This document shows positions 43,020 through 52,083 of a stretch of 64,000 nucleotides of DNA, one piece after another (position 1 is the first letter of the stretch; each line of letters begins with the position of its first letter). A model generated the notes under the pieces. It did no database searches, was not told the DNA's origin, and saw nothing but the letters and a program-made list of their open reading frames with translations. Position numbers and translations under genes: made by a program. Source of the DNA: Pseudomonas nunensis (GTDB lineage Bacteria > Pseudomonadota > Gammaproteobacteria > Pseudomonadales > Pseudomonadaceae); the NCBI RefSeq assembly GCF_024296925.1, contig NZ_CP101125.1, positions 6,326,501 through 6,390,500 on the forward strand, written 5' to 3'.

Positions 43020-43709
43020 TTATGCCTTTGTGGAAAACCGGTAGCCGGTGCCGCGCACGGTTTGTACCAGATTTTCGTAGGCATCGCCGAGGGCTTTGCG
43101 CAGGCGCCGGATGTGCACGTCGACGGTGCGTTCTTCGACATACACGTTGCCGCCCCAGACCTGATCCAGCAACTGGCCACGGGTGTAGGCGCGTTCCTGG
43201 TGGGTCATGAAGAATTGCAGCAGACGGTATTCGGTCGGGCCCATCTCGGCGGGTTTGCCGTCGATGGTCACGCGGTGGCTGATCGGGTCCAGCAACAGGC
43301 CGCCGACTTCGATCGGGGTCTCACCGTCGGTCGGGCCGGCGCGGCGCAGTACGGCTTTGAGGCGCGCGACCAGCTCACGGGGCGAAAACGGTTTGGTGAT
43401 GTAGTCGTCGGCGCCGACTTCCAGGCCCTGGATCTTGTTGTCCTCTTCGCCCTTGGCGGTGAGCATGATGATCGGGATGTCCCCGGTCAGCTCGTCGCGT
43501 TTGAGGCGTCGGGCCAACTCGATGCCGGAGGTGCCGGGCAGCATCCAGTCCAGCAGGATCAGGTCCGGCTTGCGGTCGACGATGATGGCATGCGCCTGCT
43601 GGGAGTTCTCCGCCTCCAGGCAGTCATAGCCGGCCATTTCCAACGCAACGGCGATCATTTCGCGAATGGGCGCTTCGTCGTCGACGATCAGAATGCTCCT
43701 GCCAACCAT
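43020..43709 (-). CDS. phoB: Phosphate regulon response regulator PhoB
   Basis: A 229-residue OmpR/PhoB-family regulator. The receiver domain has the phospho-acceptor Asp in LLDWMLPG and the conserved Lys of DYITKPF. The C-terminal winged helix reads [34 protein letters not shown] in pieces. It activates pst and other Pho genes through the Pho boxes in front of pstS and pstC when phosphate is scarce. AGAGGA precedes the ATG. A possible autoregulatory Pho box is at 43763. Confidence 0.95.
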   Translation of the reverse strand: MVGRSILIVDDEAPIREMIAVALEMAGYDCLEAENSQQAHAIIVDRKPDLILLDWMLPGTSGIELARRLKRDELTGDIPIIMLTAKGEEDNKIQGLEVGADDYITKPFSPRELVARLKAVLRRAGPTDGETPIEVGGLLLDPISHRVTIDGKPAEMGPTEYRLLQFFMTHQERAYTRGQLLDQVWGGNVYVEERTVDVHIRRLRKALGDAYENLVQTVRGTGYRFSTKA

Positions 43710-43762
43710 GCCTTAATCCTCTTGTCATTTAACTGTCTTGCGCCGCATTAGATAACGGAATT

Positions 43763-43780
43763 ATTGCAGTCGTGTGACAG
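43763..43780 (-). promoter_or_regulatory. Possible Pho box upstream of phoB
   Basis: On the minus strand ctgtcac, then acga, then ctgcaat, gives two half-sites at 11-base spacing (the second is a poor match). It lies about 55 bases before phoB, where autoregulation would be expected. Confidence 0.4.
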
Positions 43781-43861
43781 TATTTTAGTCGCACGGCGAT
43801 TGTCATGATCCTGAACTAAGCTCTAAGTCCGAATCCTGACAACCACAAAAGGAAGGTTTCC

Positions 43862-44254
43862 ATGAAGCAATACTCGCAATCCTTCAAAGCCCTGATGCTG
43901 ACTGCGGTCCTGGCTTTGCCGACAATGGCCTTCGCTGCCGAGCCCGTCATGATGAAAGACGGCGTGATGGCAGACCATAAGGGCATGACCCTGTACACGT
44001 TCGACAAGGACACTGGCGGCAAGTCGGTGTGCACCGGACAGTGCGCGGAAAACTGGCCGCCATTCAAGGCGGAGGCGGGTGCCAAGGCTGAAGGTAAATG
44101 GTCGGTCGTCAAACGCGACGACGGCACGATGCAGTGGGCCTACGACGGCAAGCCGCTTTACTACTTCATGAAAGACAAAAAACCGGGCGACAAGGAAGGC
44201 GACAAAATGAAAGACGTCTGGCACGTCATCACCAACTCCGGTCCGAAGATGTAG
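43862..44254 (+). CDS. COG4315-type exported protein (secreted repeat, PF03640)
   Basis: A 130-residue secreted protein with a signal peptide (ALMLTAVLALPTMAFAAEP) and two copies of the family motif: DHKGMTLYTFDKDTGGKSVCTGQCAENWPPF (quoted in parts) and AYDGKPLYYFMKDKKPGDK. The first copy contains a CxxxC pair. Function of the family is unknown; it is often found in the periplasm. It is divergent from phoB; ttgtcat near 43799 resembles one Pho half-site, so phosphate regulation is possible but weakly supported. AAGGAAGG precedes the ATG. Confidence 0.85.
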   Translation: MKQYSQSFKALMLTAVLALPTMAFAAEPVMMKDGVMADHKGMTLYTFDKDTGGKSVCTGQCAENWPPFKAEAGAKAEGKWSVVKRDDGTMQWAYDGKPLYYFMKDKKPGDKEGDKMKDVWHVITNSGPKM

Positions 44255-44267
44255 TAACTGGCGATGT

Positions 44268-44363
44268 CTGTGGCGAGGGAGCTTGCTCCCGCTCGAGGGC
44301 GCAGCACTCGCAGATTTTCGGGTCCGCTTCGCGGCCCAGCGGGAGCAAGCTCCCTCGCCACAG
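44268..44363. repeat. Paired REP of the tgtggcgagggagcttgctc type
   Basis: ctgtggcgagggagcttgct at the left and its complement, ending ctccctcgccacag, at the right. The middle holds tccgcttcgcggcccagc. It separates the COG4315 gene from the convergent ubiA. Confidence 0.8.
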
Positions 44364-44376
44364 GGCTTTGTGTTTT

Positions 44377-45267
44377 TCAACGCAACGCGTAATCCAGCAC
44401 AATCCCCACAAAAATCGCCAACCCCGCCCAGTGGTTGTGCAAAAACGCCTTGAAGCAACGCATCCGGTCCTTGCCACGGGTGTACCAGAACTCCCAGGCA
44501 AAACAGCCCGCCGCCGCCAGCAAACCCAAGTGGAACCAGCCGCCGAGCTGGAATTTTGATCCGGCCAACAGCAAACAGCCCAGCGCCAATCCCTGCAACG
44601 TCAGAATGATCACCCGGTCCGCATCGCCAAACAGAATGGCGGTGGATTTCACGCCGATCTTCAAATCGTCGTCACGGTCAGTCATGGCGTAATAGGTGTC
44701 GTAGCCGACGGTCCACAATAGATTGGCAATCCACAGCAACCACGCGGCAGCCGGCAGCTCACCAGTCTCGGCGGTGAACGCCATCGGCATCCCCCAGGAG
44801 AACGCCGCGCCCAACACCACTTGCGGGTAATAGGTGTAGCGCTTCATGAACGGGTAACTGAACGCGAGCGCCAGGCCACCCAGCGACAGCCAGACAGTCG
44901 GCGCATTGGTGCACAGCACCAGCAGAAAACTCACGCCCATCAGCAGCGCAAAAAACACCAACGCTTCTTTTGAGCTGATCTTGCCGCTCACCAGTGGCCG
45001 CTGTTCGGTGCGCTTCACATGGCCATCGACTTTGCGGTCAGCCCAGTCATTGATCACGCAACCGCCGGCGCGGGTCAGTACCACACCGAGGACGAAAATC
45101 ACGACGTTGGCCAATGACGGCGAGCCCTTGCCGGCAATCCACAACGCCCAAAGTGTCGGCCACAGCAGCAGGTAAATACCGATCGGCTTGTCCATGCGGG
45201 TCAACTGAATGAAATCCCAGGCCCGGGGATTCAAGCGGTTCAGGGACTTGAGCAGGCTGGTGTACAT
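44377..45267 (-). CDS. ubiA: 4-hydroxybenzoate octaprenyltransferase
   Basis: A 296-residue membrane prenyltransferase of ubiquinone synthesis. The two Asp-rich motifs are present: NDWADRKVD near residue 80 and [16 protein letters not shown] near residue 200, and several helices are visible. The start codon overlaps the stop of ubiC as ATGA (start 45267), so ubiC-ubiA is a coupled operon. It attaches the polyprenyl chain to 4-hydroxybenzoate made by UbiC. Confidence 0.95.
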   Translation of the reverse strand: MYTSLLKSLNRLNPRAWDFIQLTRMDKPIGIYLLLWPTLWALWIAGKGSPSLANVVIFVLGVVLTRAGGCVINDWADRKVDGHVKRTEQRPLVSGKISSKEALVFFALLMGVSFLLVLCTNAPTVWLSLGGLALAFSYPFMKRYTYYPQVVLGAAFSWGMPMAFTAETGELPAAAWLLWIANLLWTVGYDTYYAMTDRDDDLKIGVKSTAILFGDADRVIILTLQGLALGCLLLAGSKFQLGGWFHLGLLAAAGCFAWEFWYTRGKDRMRCFKAFLHNHWAGLAIFVGIVLDYALR

Positions 45268-45818
45268 CAGCAGTTCTCCGGATGGGCGCGGGTGGCGAGC
45301 CACAAGGTCGGCAGGAAAATCTCAGCCACCAACACGCTCAAGGCTCCGCGATTAAAACGTGAGCGACGGCCCCACAGCTCCGGTGCGCGTGACTCCAGCG
45401 GCAGCCATTCCTGAGGATAGTGGCAAACCTCGATGGCCTGGCGCTGGAACGCCTGATCGCAGAACAGCAGTTCACCCAGCGAGCGGCTGCCCAGTTCGTC
45501 CATGTGCAGGCCATCACCTTGCAACGCACTGCGCGCCGCAACGCTGCGGGCGAACACCCAGGCCTGGCCAGCGCCGCGCAGATACACCTCGCGCACCCAG
45601 CCTTCGCTGCCATCGGCCAGGTCAAGCGCGGCACATTCGTCGTCGCGCAACGCTTGCCAGCCTTCGAACAACGGCGTGACGCTGAAGCGATCATTCGACA
45701 GACGGATCAAGCGTCGGGTCAGCGAGCCTTCGTCGAACAGCCAGTCGAGGGTAGAGCTGTCGGGGAGGGGGGCGAGTCGGTTTTGGGTGAGCCAGAACGG
45801 GGCTTTTGAGTGCGGCAC
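45267..45818 (-). CDS. ubiC: Chorismate pyruvate-lyase
   Basis: A 183-residue enzyme converting chorismate to 4-hydroxybenzoate and pyruvate, the first committed step of ubiquinone synthesis. The C-terminal half carries [18 protein letters not shown] and WGRRSRF-like stretches of the UbiC family. It starts with GTG. It is the first gene of the ubiC-ubiA operon, read away from the divergent rubredoxin genes, which lie about 200 bases away. Confidence 0.9.
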   Translation of the reverse strand: MPHSKAPFWLTQNRLAPLPDSSTLDWLFDEGSLTRRLIRLSNDRFSVTPLFEGWQALRDDECAALDLADGSEGWVREVYLRGAGQAWVFARSVAARSALQGDGLHMDELGSRSLGELLFCDQAFQRQAIEVCHYPQEWLPLESRAPELWGRRSRFNRGALSVLVAEIFLPTLWLATRAHPENC

Positions 45819-46018
45819 AGTGAGTCATTATTGGCAGCAAATGAGGCGGCGAGCTTACCATGTCAGCCGGCGATTTTGATTGAGCCGGCCTGTTGCTGCG
45901 TCGAACAGGCTTGCATCTGCCGGGTTCGATCAGTACAAAACGCCCTGAGCCGGACGGCAACGCTTTACCCATCGACCGTTCGCGCCGGAAAAAGCCTGAA
46001 TCCTGAGGAAGTAACCGA

Positions 46019-46186
46019 ATGAAAAAGTGGCAATGTGTGGTCTGCGGCCTGATCTATAACGAAGCCGACGGCTGGCCGGATGACGGCATTGCACCGGGCA
46101 CTCTGTGGCAGGACGTACCGGAAGACTGGCTGTGCCCGGACTGCGGCGTGGGCAAGATGGATTTCGAAATGATCGAAATCAACTAA
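46019..46186 (+). CDS. rubA: Rubredoxin
   Basis: A 55-residue iron protein with two CxxC pairs: CVVCGLIY near the N-terminus and CPDCGVGK near the C-terminus, and the [13 protein letters not shown] core. The four Cys coordinate one iron. It passes electrons from the FAD reductase encoded 20 bases downstream to an acceptor, often an alkane hydroxylase or a peroxide-reducing enzyme. GAGGAAG precedes the ATG at 46019. ORF length is normal for the family. Confidence 0.93.
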   Translation: MKKWQCVVCGLIYNEADGWPDDGIAPGTLWQDVPEDWLCPDCGVGKMDFEMIEIN

Positions 46187-46206
46187 GACAAAAAGAGGAG
46201 TAAGGC

Positions 46207-47355
46207 ATGAACGCACCTGTCGTGATCGTCGGTACCGGCCTGGCTGGCTACAACCTGGCCCGGGAGTTTCGCAAACTCGATGGCGAAACCCCATTGCTGC
46301 TGATCACCGCCGATGACGGGCGCTCTTACTCCAAGCCGATGCTCTCCACCGGTTTCGGCAAAAACAAGGATGCCGATGGCCTGAGCATGGCCGAACCCGG
46401 CGCCATGGCCGAGCAACTGAAGGCCGAAGTACGCACCCATACCCGCATCAGCGGCATCGACCCAGGCCACAAACGCCTGTGGATCGGCGAGGAGTCGGTG
46501 ATCTATCGCGACCTGATCCTGGCCTGGGGTGCGGAAACCGTGCGGGTGCCAATCGAAGGCGACGGCGCTGACGCGGTGTTCCCGATCAATGATCTGGAAG
46601 ACTACGCGCGCTTCCGTGCCGCTGCGGCGGGCAAGCGTCGGGTGTTACTGCTCGGTGCCGGCCTGATCGGCTGCGAATTTGCCAACGACCTGATCCTCGG
46701 CGGTTACGAGGTGCAACTGGTGGCGCCGTGCGAGCAAGTCATGCCGACCTTGCTGCATCCGGCGGCAGCCGCTGCGGTGCAGGCCGGGCTGGAAAGCCTC
46801 GGTGCGCGCTTCCACCTCGGGCCGGTACTCAATCGCCTGCAACGTGTGGCGAACGGGCTGGAAGCGCACCTGTCCGATAGCCAGGTCATCCCGTGCGATG
46901 TGGTGGTCTCGGCCATCGGTTTGCGTCCACGAATCGACCTGGCGGCCGCAGCGGGCGTGCAGGTCAATCGCGGCGTCGTGGTCGATCGTCACCTGAAGAC
47001 TTCTCACGCCAATATCTACGCCCTGGGCGACTGCGCCGAGGTCGATGGGCTGAATCTGTTGTACGTGATGCCCCTCATGAGCTGTGCGAGAGCGCTGGCC
47101 CAAACCCTGGCGGGAAATCCTACAGCGGTGAACTACGGCCCGATGCCGATCACCGTGAAAACCCCGGTCTGCCCGCTGGTGGTTTCGCCGCCGCCACGGG
47201 GCACCGAAGGCGTCTGGACGGTCGAAGGGCAGGGCGCCGACATCAAGGTGCTGTGCCGTGATGGCTCGGGCAAATTGCTCGGTTATGCCCTGACAGGCAC
47301 GGCGGTAATGGAAAAACTCGCGTTGAACAAAGAGCTTCCGGCCCTGCTGGCGTAA
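46207..47355 (+). CDS. rubB: Rubredoxin-NAD(+) reductase
   Basis: A 382-residue FAD enzyme. The FAD-binding GxGxxG motif is at the N-terminus ([16 protein letters not shown]), the NAD-binding region is [15 protein letters not shown], and the second FAD motif is [14 protein letters not shown]. It transfers electrons from NADH to rubredoxin, encoded just upstream in an operon. AAGAGGAG lies before the ATG. Its length agrees with RubB/AlkT-type reductases. Confidence 0.92.
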   Translation: MNAPVVIVGTGLAGYNLAREFRKLDGETPLLLITADDGRSYSKPMLSTGFGKNKDADGLSMAEPGAMAEQLKAEVRTHTRISGIDPGHKRLWIGEESVIYRDLILAWGAETVRVPIEGDGADAVFPINDLEDYARFRAAAAGKRRVLLLGAGLIGCEFANDLILGGYEVQLVAPCEQVMPTLLHPAAAAAVQAGLESLGARFHLGPVLNRLQRVANGLEAHLSDSQVIPCDVVVSAIGLRPRIDLAAAAGVQVNRGVVVDRHLKTSHANIYALGDCAEVDGLNLLYVMPLMSCARALAQTLAGNPTAVNYGPMPITVKTPVCPLVVSPPPRGTEGVWTVEGQGADIKVLCRDGSGKLLGYALTGTAVMEKLALNKELPALLA

Positions 47356-47547
47356 ATACTGGTCGTTCTGTCGGAATCACCCCGCTTTTGCCCCTACAAA
47401 CGTCGCGCCGAGACTGGCGCGGCTCTTCCGTGCGTGCCATCCTCACTCCCGTCTGCCGCAGAGTAGAGCACCTGCGGCGCCTTGGGCGCTGTTCCAACGA
47501 GAACAGCACGGACATAACAACAAAAAACCGTCAAAGGGGCTTCACTA

Positions 47548-47823
47548 ATGCGTAAACCAGAACTCGCCGCTGCAATCGCTGAAAAAGCAGATCTCACCAA
47601 AGAGCAGGCCAACCGCGTTCTCAACGCCGTTCTCGAAGAAATCACCGGCGCTCTGCACCGCAAAGACAGCGTCACGCTGGTGGGTTTCGGCACCTTCCTG
47701 CAACGCCATCGCGGTGCCCGCACCGGTAAAAACCCGCAAACCGGTGAGCCTGTGAAAATCAAGGCCAGCAACACCGTCGCCTTCAAACCAGGCAAATCGT
47801 TGAAAGACAGCGTTAATCCGTAA
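47548..47823 (+). CDS. HU-family DNA-binding protein
   Basis: A 91-residue histone-like protein. The family signature GFGTFLQRHRGARTGKNPQTG, DNA-binding arm (residues about 45-75), and KIKASNTVAFKPGKSLKD end match HU/IHF. It is closer to HU than to IHF, but I do not assign HupA or HupB. It would bend and compact DNA. AAAGGGG lies upstream. A terminator follows directly. It is separated from rubB by about 190 bases that presumably carry its promoter. Confidence 0.88.
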   Translation: MRKPELAAAIAEKADLTKEQANRVLNAVLEEITGALHRKDSVTLVGFGTFLQRHRGARTGKNPQTGEPVKIKASNTVAFKPGKSLKDSVNP

Positions 47824-47862
47824 TTGCGGCGAACTCCCTGAATAACGGGGAGAACCGTATTG

Positions 47863-47900
47863 AAAAATGGGCCTGCCGATTAATCGGAGGTCCATTTTTT
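47863..47900 (+). terminator. Rho-independent terminator after the HU-like gene
   Basis: aaaatgggcctgccgat and atcggaggtccatttt form a long, slightly imperfect stem around ta, followed by a T-run. It lies about 40 bases after the stop codon. Confidence 0.8.
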
Positions 47901-48013
47901 ATGGGCGTTGCCTTCTGTTTATATGAAGAGCGTGTTGTGGACTGATTAATACACACTGGAAACAAAGTGCGCCGGAGTTGCCCTTGGTATCGCCAAGGAA
48001 TTCAACGCTATAT

Positions 48014-48045
48014 AAAAGTGCCATCACAGCGATGGCACTTTTTAA
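48014..48045. terminator. Perfect-stem terminator
   Basis: aaaagtgccatc (48014-48025) and gatggcactttt (48031-48042) form a perfect 12-base stem with a 5-base loop, with A-run before and T-run after, so it can work in both directions. It sits directly after a short coding-like fragment. Confidence 0.8.
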
Positions 48046-48261
48046 GTTGGCTGTTGTCTTTCATCGTTTTGTTCATAGATGCCTGCAACCTTTCAGACAT
48101 TTCCTACATTTATCATTTTTTATTCTTGTCATGCTTTGCGCCCGGCTCATGGACCGAATCATCAATGGTTGCTGGGGATTTGAGGAACGGCTCTGGATCA
48201 ATGGTTGCAGGGCGCCTGCTGGGCAGATGAAATATTAATCTGACATCAGGGGAGTCCCTTA

Positions 48262-48279
48262 GAGATATAGGGATATCTC
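48262..48279. promoter_or_regulatory. Perfect 7-base inverted repeat upstream of tssA
   Basis: gagatat-aggg-atatctc is a perfect palindrome with a 4-base centre. It is about 200 bases before tssA, at a distance where a regulator could bind. No known binding factor is recognised. Confidence 0.4.
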
Positions 48280-48318
48280 CTACGTGAAACAGAGAACACT
48301 TCGTCTTGTTGTTTAATC

Positions 48319-48476
48319 GGATGCTTGCTAGTGGCCATCATAGTGATTACGATGCGCCCACTTGCAAGAGCACGAACTCAATTGGATGAGAATCATCGCA
48401 GCTCTTTGATACTGTCCACCGCCGTTGAAACTCCAATTGGCGTGTGACCGTAATCCTAATTAAAGGCCATGGATGT
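48319..48476 (+). promoter_or_regulatory. tssA leader with GGATG motifs: possible Rsm/CsrA target
   Basis: Three GGATG motifs occur at 48319-48323, 48384-48388 and 48471-48475. The last is part of catggatgt at 48468-48476, which matches the core CANGGANG(U) consensus of RsmA/CsrA and overlaps the tssA start codon. An inverted repeat at 48324-48334 and 48358-48368 (10 of 11 matches) could fold the leader. GacA-Rsm control of T6SS genes is known in Pseudomonas. Confidence 0.5.
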
Positions 48477-50029
48477 CCTACTCAAGCAAACTTTCCGCCC
48501 ATTACCTTGATCTCGCAAAAGCCTCTGTTTCCAAAGAGAATTTCGCGGGCGAGGATGTTCGCTTTTCGAGCGAATACGAGGCCTTGGAAAGCGAGCTCGC
48601 CAAAGCCCAATCGATGCACGAAGCCGGTCAGATCGACTGGCTGAAAATCCGTGAAAACAGCGAAAACCTGCTGCGCACCCAATCCAAGGATTTGCGCGTC
48701 GGCGCCTGGCTGACCTGGGCTTTGTACCAGCGTGAATCCTTCCAGGGCCTACTGGCCGGCCTCGGTTTGCTGCACCACTTGTCGGAAAATCACTGGGCCG
48801 AAGTTCACCCGAACAAGGCGCGCACCCGTGCCGCGGCCATCAGTTGGTTGGTGCCGCGTCTCGAGCAGGTGCTGACCGAAAAAGTCGCGATCAAAGAGCA
48901 GTTGCCGATGTTCCGCCGGATGGTGGAACACCTCGAAGGCCTCGATGCCGCGTGCACCGAGCACCTGGGCGACGACGCGCCGTTGCTGCTGCCGATTTCC
49001 CGTCGCCTGAAAAACATGGTGCAGCGCGCTGCCGATAATCAGCCGGAACCCGGCGTGGTGGGGGCCGCGGTCGCTCAGGTCAAACAGGCCGCGACCCAGC
49101 TGTTCACCCCCGGCGCACCGATCGACAACGAAAAAGAAGCCCACAAGGCCCTGCGCGCCCAGCAGGAAAATGCCCGTCCGCTGTGCGCCTGGTGGCTCAA
49201 GCAGAAAGCCACCGACCTGCGCGCCCTGCGCCTCAATCGTACGCTGCTGTGGTTGCCCATCGACGCGGTGCCCGAGCGCAACGCCGAGCAGATCACCATG
49301 TTGCGCGGCTTGCCGGCGGACAAGCTCAAGGCCTATCAGGATCGATTCGACCAGGCCAAATACGCAGACCTCTTGGTGGAACTGGAGGCGAGCCTGGCGA
49401 AGGCGCCATTCTGGTTCGATGGCCAGCGAATGGTCTGGGAATGCCTTCAAGGGCTGAACGCCGAGATGGCAATGCGCGAAGTGGAAATCCACTTCGCGCT
49501 TTTGGTTCAGCGCCTGCCCGGCATCATCGAATTGCGTTTCCATGACGGCGCGCCTTTTGCCGATCCGGCCACCCGCGCCTGGGTCAGCGCCCACGTCATG
49601 CCGCACCTGCAAACCGCCAGTGCGCCGCGCAAGGTTGAAGTCGCTGACAACCAGCCTGCCTGGGAAGTGGCCCTGGAAGAAGTCCTGCCGATTTTGCGCA
49701 AGGACGGCCTCAAGGCCGCCGTGCAAATCCTCAAGCAGGGCCTGCAAGGCGCCCAAGGCGGGCGGGCACGATTTTTCTGGCAGTTCGCCCTGGCGCGGCT
49801 GTGCTTCATGGCCAAAAAGTACGAACTGGCCAGGACCCAACTCGAAACACTGGACCAAACATTACAGGACTCAGGCCTGAACGCCTGGGAGCCCGATCTT
49901 GCGCTGGAAGTGCTGCATTTGCTGCATAGCTGCTGCGAGTTGTTACCGCAGAACCATGCAGTGCGTGAACGCAAGGAAGAGATTTATCGCAGGCTGTGCC
50001 ACCTCGATCTCGAAGTGGTACTCGAATAG
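48473..50029 (+). CDS. tssA: Type VI secretion protein TssA
   Basis: A 518-residue cytoplasmic T6SS protein with the ImpA N-terminal domain (residues about 8-130; SKLSAHYLDLAKASVSKENFAGEDVR in part, and a GLLAGLGLLHHLSENHWAEVHP stretch). The long middle and C-terminal helical region belongs to the family's sheath-cap part. TssA co-ordinates polymerisation of sheath and inner tube. First gene of the T6SS operon; its start overlaps a possible RsmA site. AAAGG precedes the ATG. tssB follows after about 30 bases. Confidence 0.92.
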   Translation: MSYSSKLSAHYLDLAKASVSKENFAGEDVRFSSEYEALESELAKAQSMHEAGQIDWLKIRENSENLLRTQSKDLRVGAWLTWALYQRESFQGLLAGLGLLHHLSENHWAEVHPNKARTRAAAISWLVPRLEQVLTEKVAIKEQLPMFRRMVEHLEGLDAACTEHLGDDAPLLLPISRRLKNMVQRAADNQPEPGVVGAAVAQVKQAATQLFTPGAPIDNEKEAHKALRAQQENARPLCAWWLKQKATDLRALRLNRTLLWLPIDAVPERNAEQITMLRGLPADKLKAYQDRFDQAKYADLLVELEASLAKAPFWFDGQRMVWECLQGLNAEMAMREVEIHFALLVQRLPGIIELRFHDGAPFADPATRAWVSAHVMPHLQTASAPRKVEVADNQPAWEVALEEVLPILRKDGLKAAVQILKQGLQGAQGGRARFFWQFALARLCFMAKKYELARTQLETLDQTLQDSGLNAWEPDLALEVLHLLHSCCELLPQNHAVRERKEEIYRRLCHLDLEVVLE

Positions 50030-50061
50030 GCCCCAGGGCCACAACCGCAAGGAGAAAAGCC

Positions 50062-50565
50062 ATGGCCAAAGAAGGCTCGGTAGCCCCCAAGGAACGCATC
50101 AACGTCACCTTCAAACCCGCCACTGGCGGTGCTAATGAAGAGATCGAACTGCCGTTGAAACTACTGGCAATCGGTGACTACACCCACCGCAAGGACGAAC
50201 GCAAAGTCGAAGATCGCAAGCCGATCAGCATCGACAAAATGACGTTCGACGAAGTGCTGGCCAAGCAAGAGCTGAGCCTGACGTTGAACGTGCCAAACCG
50301 TCTTCAGGAAGAAGGCAGCACTGAAGAGCTGGGCGTACAACTGCGTGTCAACTCGATGAAGGACTTCAACCCGGCCAGCCTGGTCGATCAAGTGCCTGAG
50401 CTGAAAAAACTGATGGAACTGCGCGACGCGCTGGTGGCCCTCAAAGGCCCGCTGGGTAACGCGCCTGCGTTCCGCAAAGCCATCGAAGGCGTTCTCGCCG
50501 ACGACGAATCCCGCGGTCGCGTACTGGGTGAGCTGGGCTTGAACGCCGCAGCCCAGGACGCCTGA
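50062..50565 (+). CDS. tssB: T6SS sheath small subunit TssB
   Basis: A 167-residue protein of the VipA/TssB family that builds the contractile sheath with TssC. Motifs such as RINVTFKPATGGANEEIELPLKLL and the FNPASLVDQVPELKKL stretch are typical. AAGGAG lies before the ATG at 50062, so an earlier in-frame start at 49996 is rejected. tssC follows after 28 bases. Confidence 0.95.
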   Translation: MAKEGSVAPKERINVTFKPATGGANEEIELPLKLLAIGDYTHRKDERKVEDRKPISIDKMTFDEVLAKQELSLTLNVPNRLQEEGSTEELGVQLRVNSMKDFNPASLVDQVPELKKLMELRDALVALKGPLGNAPAFRKAIEGVLADDESRGRVLGELGLNAAAQDA

Positions 50566-50593
50566 GTCTCTATCAGCCAAGGAAGCCAACACA

Positions 50594-52069
50594 ATGAGCA
50601 CTAGCGCAGCACAGCAAAAGAGCAAAGAGAATGGCGAATACAGCATTCTCGACAGCATCATCGCCGAAACCCGCCTGACGCCGGACGACGAAGCCTACGA
50701 CATCGCCAAGCGCGGCGTGTCGGCGTTCATCGAAGAGCTGCTCAAGCCGCAGAACAACGGTGAGCCGGTCAAGAAGGCCATGGTCGACCGCATGATCGCC
50801 GAGATCGATGCCAAGCTCAGCCGCCAGATGGACGAAATCCTGCACCACCCGGACTTCCAGTCCCTGGAATCCTCGTGGCGCGGCCTGCAGTTGCTGGTTG
50901 ATCGCACCAACTTCCGCGAAAACATCAAGATCGAAATCCTCAACGTCTCGAAAGAAGACCTGCTGGACGATTTCGAAGATTCGCCGGAAGTGATGCAGTC
51001 GGGCCTGTACAAGCACATCTACACCGCTGAATACGGTCAGTTCGGTGGTCAGCCAGTCGGCGCAATCATCGCTAACTACTACATGTCCCCGAGCTCGCCG
51101 GACGTGAAACTGATGCAGTACGTGTCCAGCGTTGCCTGCATGTCCCACGCGCCGTTCATCGCGGCTGCCGGCCCGAAATTCTTCGGCCTGGAAAGCTTCA
51201 CCGGCCTGCCGGACCTGAAGGATCTGAAAGATCACTTCGAAGGCCCGCAATTCGCCAAATGGCAGAGCTTCCGTGAGTCGGAAGACTCCCGTTATGTTGG
51301 CTTGACCGTGCCGCGTTTCTTGCTGCGTAACCCGTACGACCCGGAAGAAAACCCGGTCAAATCGTTCGTGTACAAAGAAACCGTCGCCAACAGCCACGAG
51401 CACTACCTGTGGGGCAACACCGCCTACGCGTTCGGCACCAAGCTGACCGACAGCTTCGCCAAATTCCGCTGGTGCCCGAACATCATCGGCCCGCAGAGCG
51501 GTGGCGCGGTTGAAGACCTGCCGTTGCACCATTTCGAAAGCATGGGCGAAATCGAAACCAAGATTCCTACGGAAGTCCTGGTTAGCGACCGTCGTGAATA
51601 CGAACTGGCCGAGGAAGGCTTCATCTCCCTGACCATGCGTAAAGGCTCCGACAACGCGGCGTTCTTCTCCGCCAGCTCGGTGCAGAAGCCGAAGTTCTTC
51701 GGCATCAGCGCAGAAGGCAAGGCTGCAGAGCTGAACTACAAGCTCGGCACCCAACTGCCGTACATGATGATCGTCAACCGCCTGGCTCACTACTTGAAAG
51801 TGCTGCAGCGCGAGCAACTCGGTTCGTGGAAAGAACGTACCGACCTCGAGCTGGAACTCAACAAGTGGATCCGCCAGTACGTGGCCGACCAGGAAAACCC
51901 GAGCGCCGAAGTGCGTGGCCGTCGTCCGCTGCGTGCAGCCCAAATCATCGTCAGCGATGTTGAAGGCGAGCCTGGCTGGTACCGCGTCAGCCTGAACGTG
52001 CGTCCGCACTTCAAGTACATGGGTGCCGATTTCACCCTGTCGCTGGTTGGCAAGCTGGACAAAGAGTAA
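50594..52069 (+). CDS. tssC: T6SS sheath large subunit TssC
   Basis: A 491-residue VipB/TssC protein of the contractile sheath. Typical segments are YDIAKRGVSAFIEELL near the N-terminus, HHPDFQSLESSWRGLQLLVD (in part), and RVSLNVRPHFKYMGADFTLSL at the C-terminus, including the region bound by ClpV. Together with TssB it forms the tail sheath that pushes the inner tube. tssE follows after 14 bases; hcp is not located between tssC and tssE here. Confidence 0.96.
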   Translation: MSTSAAQQKSKENGEYSILDSIIAETRLTPDDEAYDIAKRGVSAFIEELLKPQNNGEPVKKAMVDRMIAEIDAKLSRQMDEILHHPDFQSLESSWRGLQLLVDRTNFRENIKIEILNVSKEDLLDDFEDSPEVMQSGLYKHIYTAEYGQFGGQPVGAIIANYYMSPSSPDVKLMQYVSSVACMSHAPFIAAAGPKFFGLESFTGLPDLKDLKDHFEGPQFAKWQSFRESEDSRYVGLTVPRFLLRNPYDPEENPVKSFVYKETVANSHEHYLWGNTAYAFGTKLTDSFAKFRWCPNIIGPQSGGAVEDLPLHHFESMGEIETKIPTEVLVSDRREYELAEEGFISLTMRKGSDNAAFFSASSVQKPKFFGISAEGKAAELNYKLGTQLPYMMIVNRLAHYLKVLQREQLGSWKERTDLELELNKWIRQYVADQENPSAEVRGRRPLRAAQIIVSDVEGEPGWYRVSLNVRPHFKYMGADFTLSLVGKLDKE

Positions 52070-52083
52070 GCGGAGCCTAACTC

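Larger units (their letters stand above)
47824..48472. other. 650-base region between HU-like gene and tssA
   Basis: Contains the HU terminator, a short coding-like stretch ending CAGVALGIAKEFNAI before TAA at 48013-48015, and a second perfect terminator at 48014-48042. The rest (48043-48472) is the tssA upstream region: a 7-base inverted repeat, a longer hairpin and three GGATG motifs. Two overlapping ORFs of about 86 codons (47967-48230, 47978-48238) run through the terminator and look spurious. No sigma-54 -24/-12 site was found. Confidence 0.6.

Noticed and set aside
47967..48238. Two overlapping ORFs of about 86 codons
   Set aside because: They run through a perfect terminator, have no ribosome site and no recognisable family, and differ only in frame.
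48043..48472. Sigma-54 promoter before tssA
   Set aside because: No TGGC-N8-TGC spacing with good match; tggc sequences occur but the -12 part is missing, so no call is made although a sigma-54 activator is encoded in the locus.
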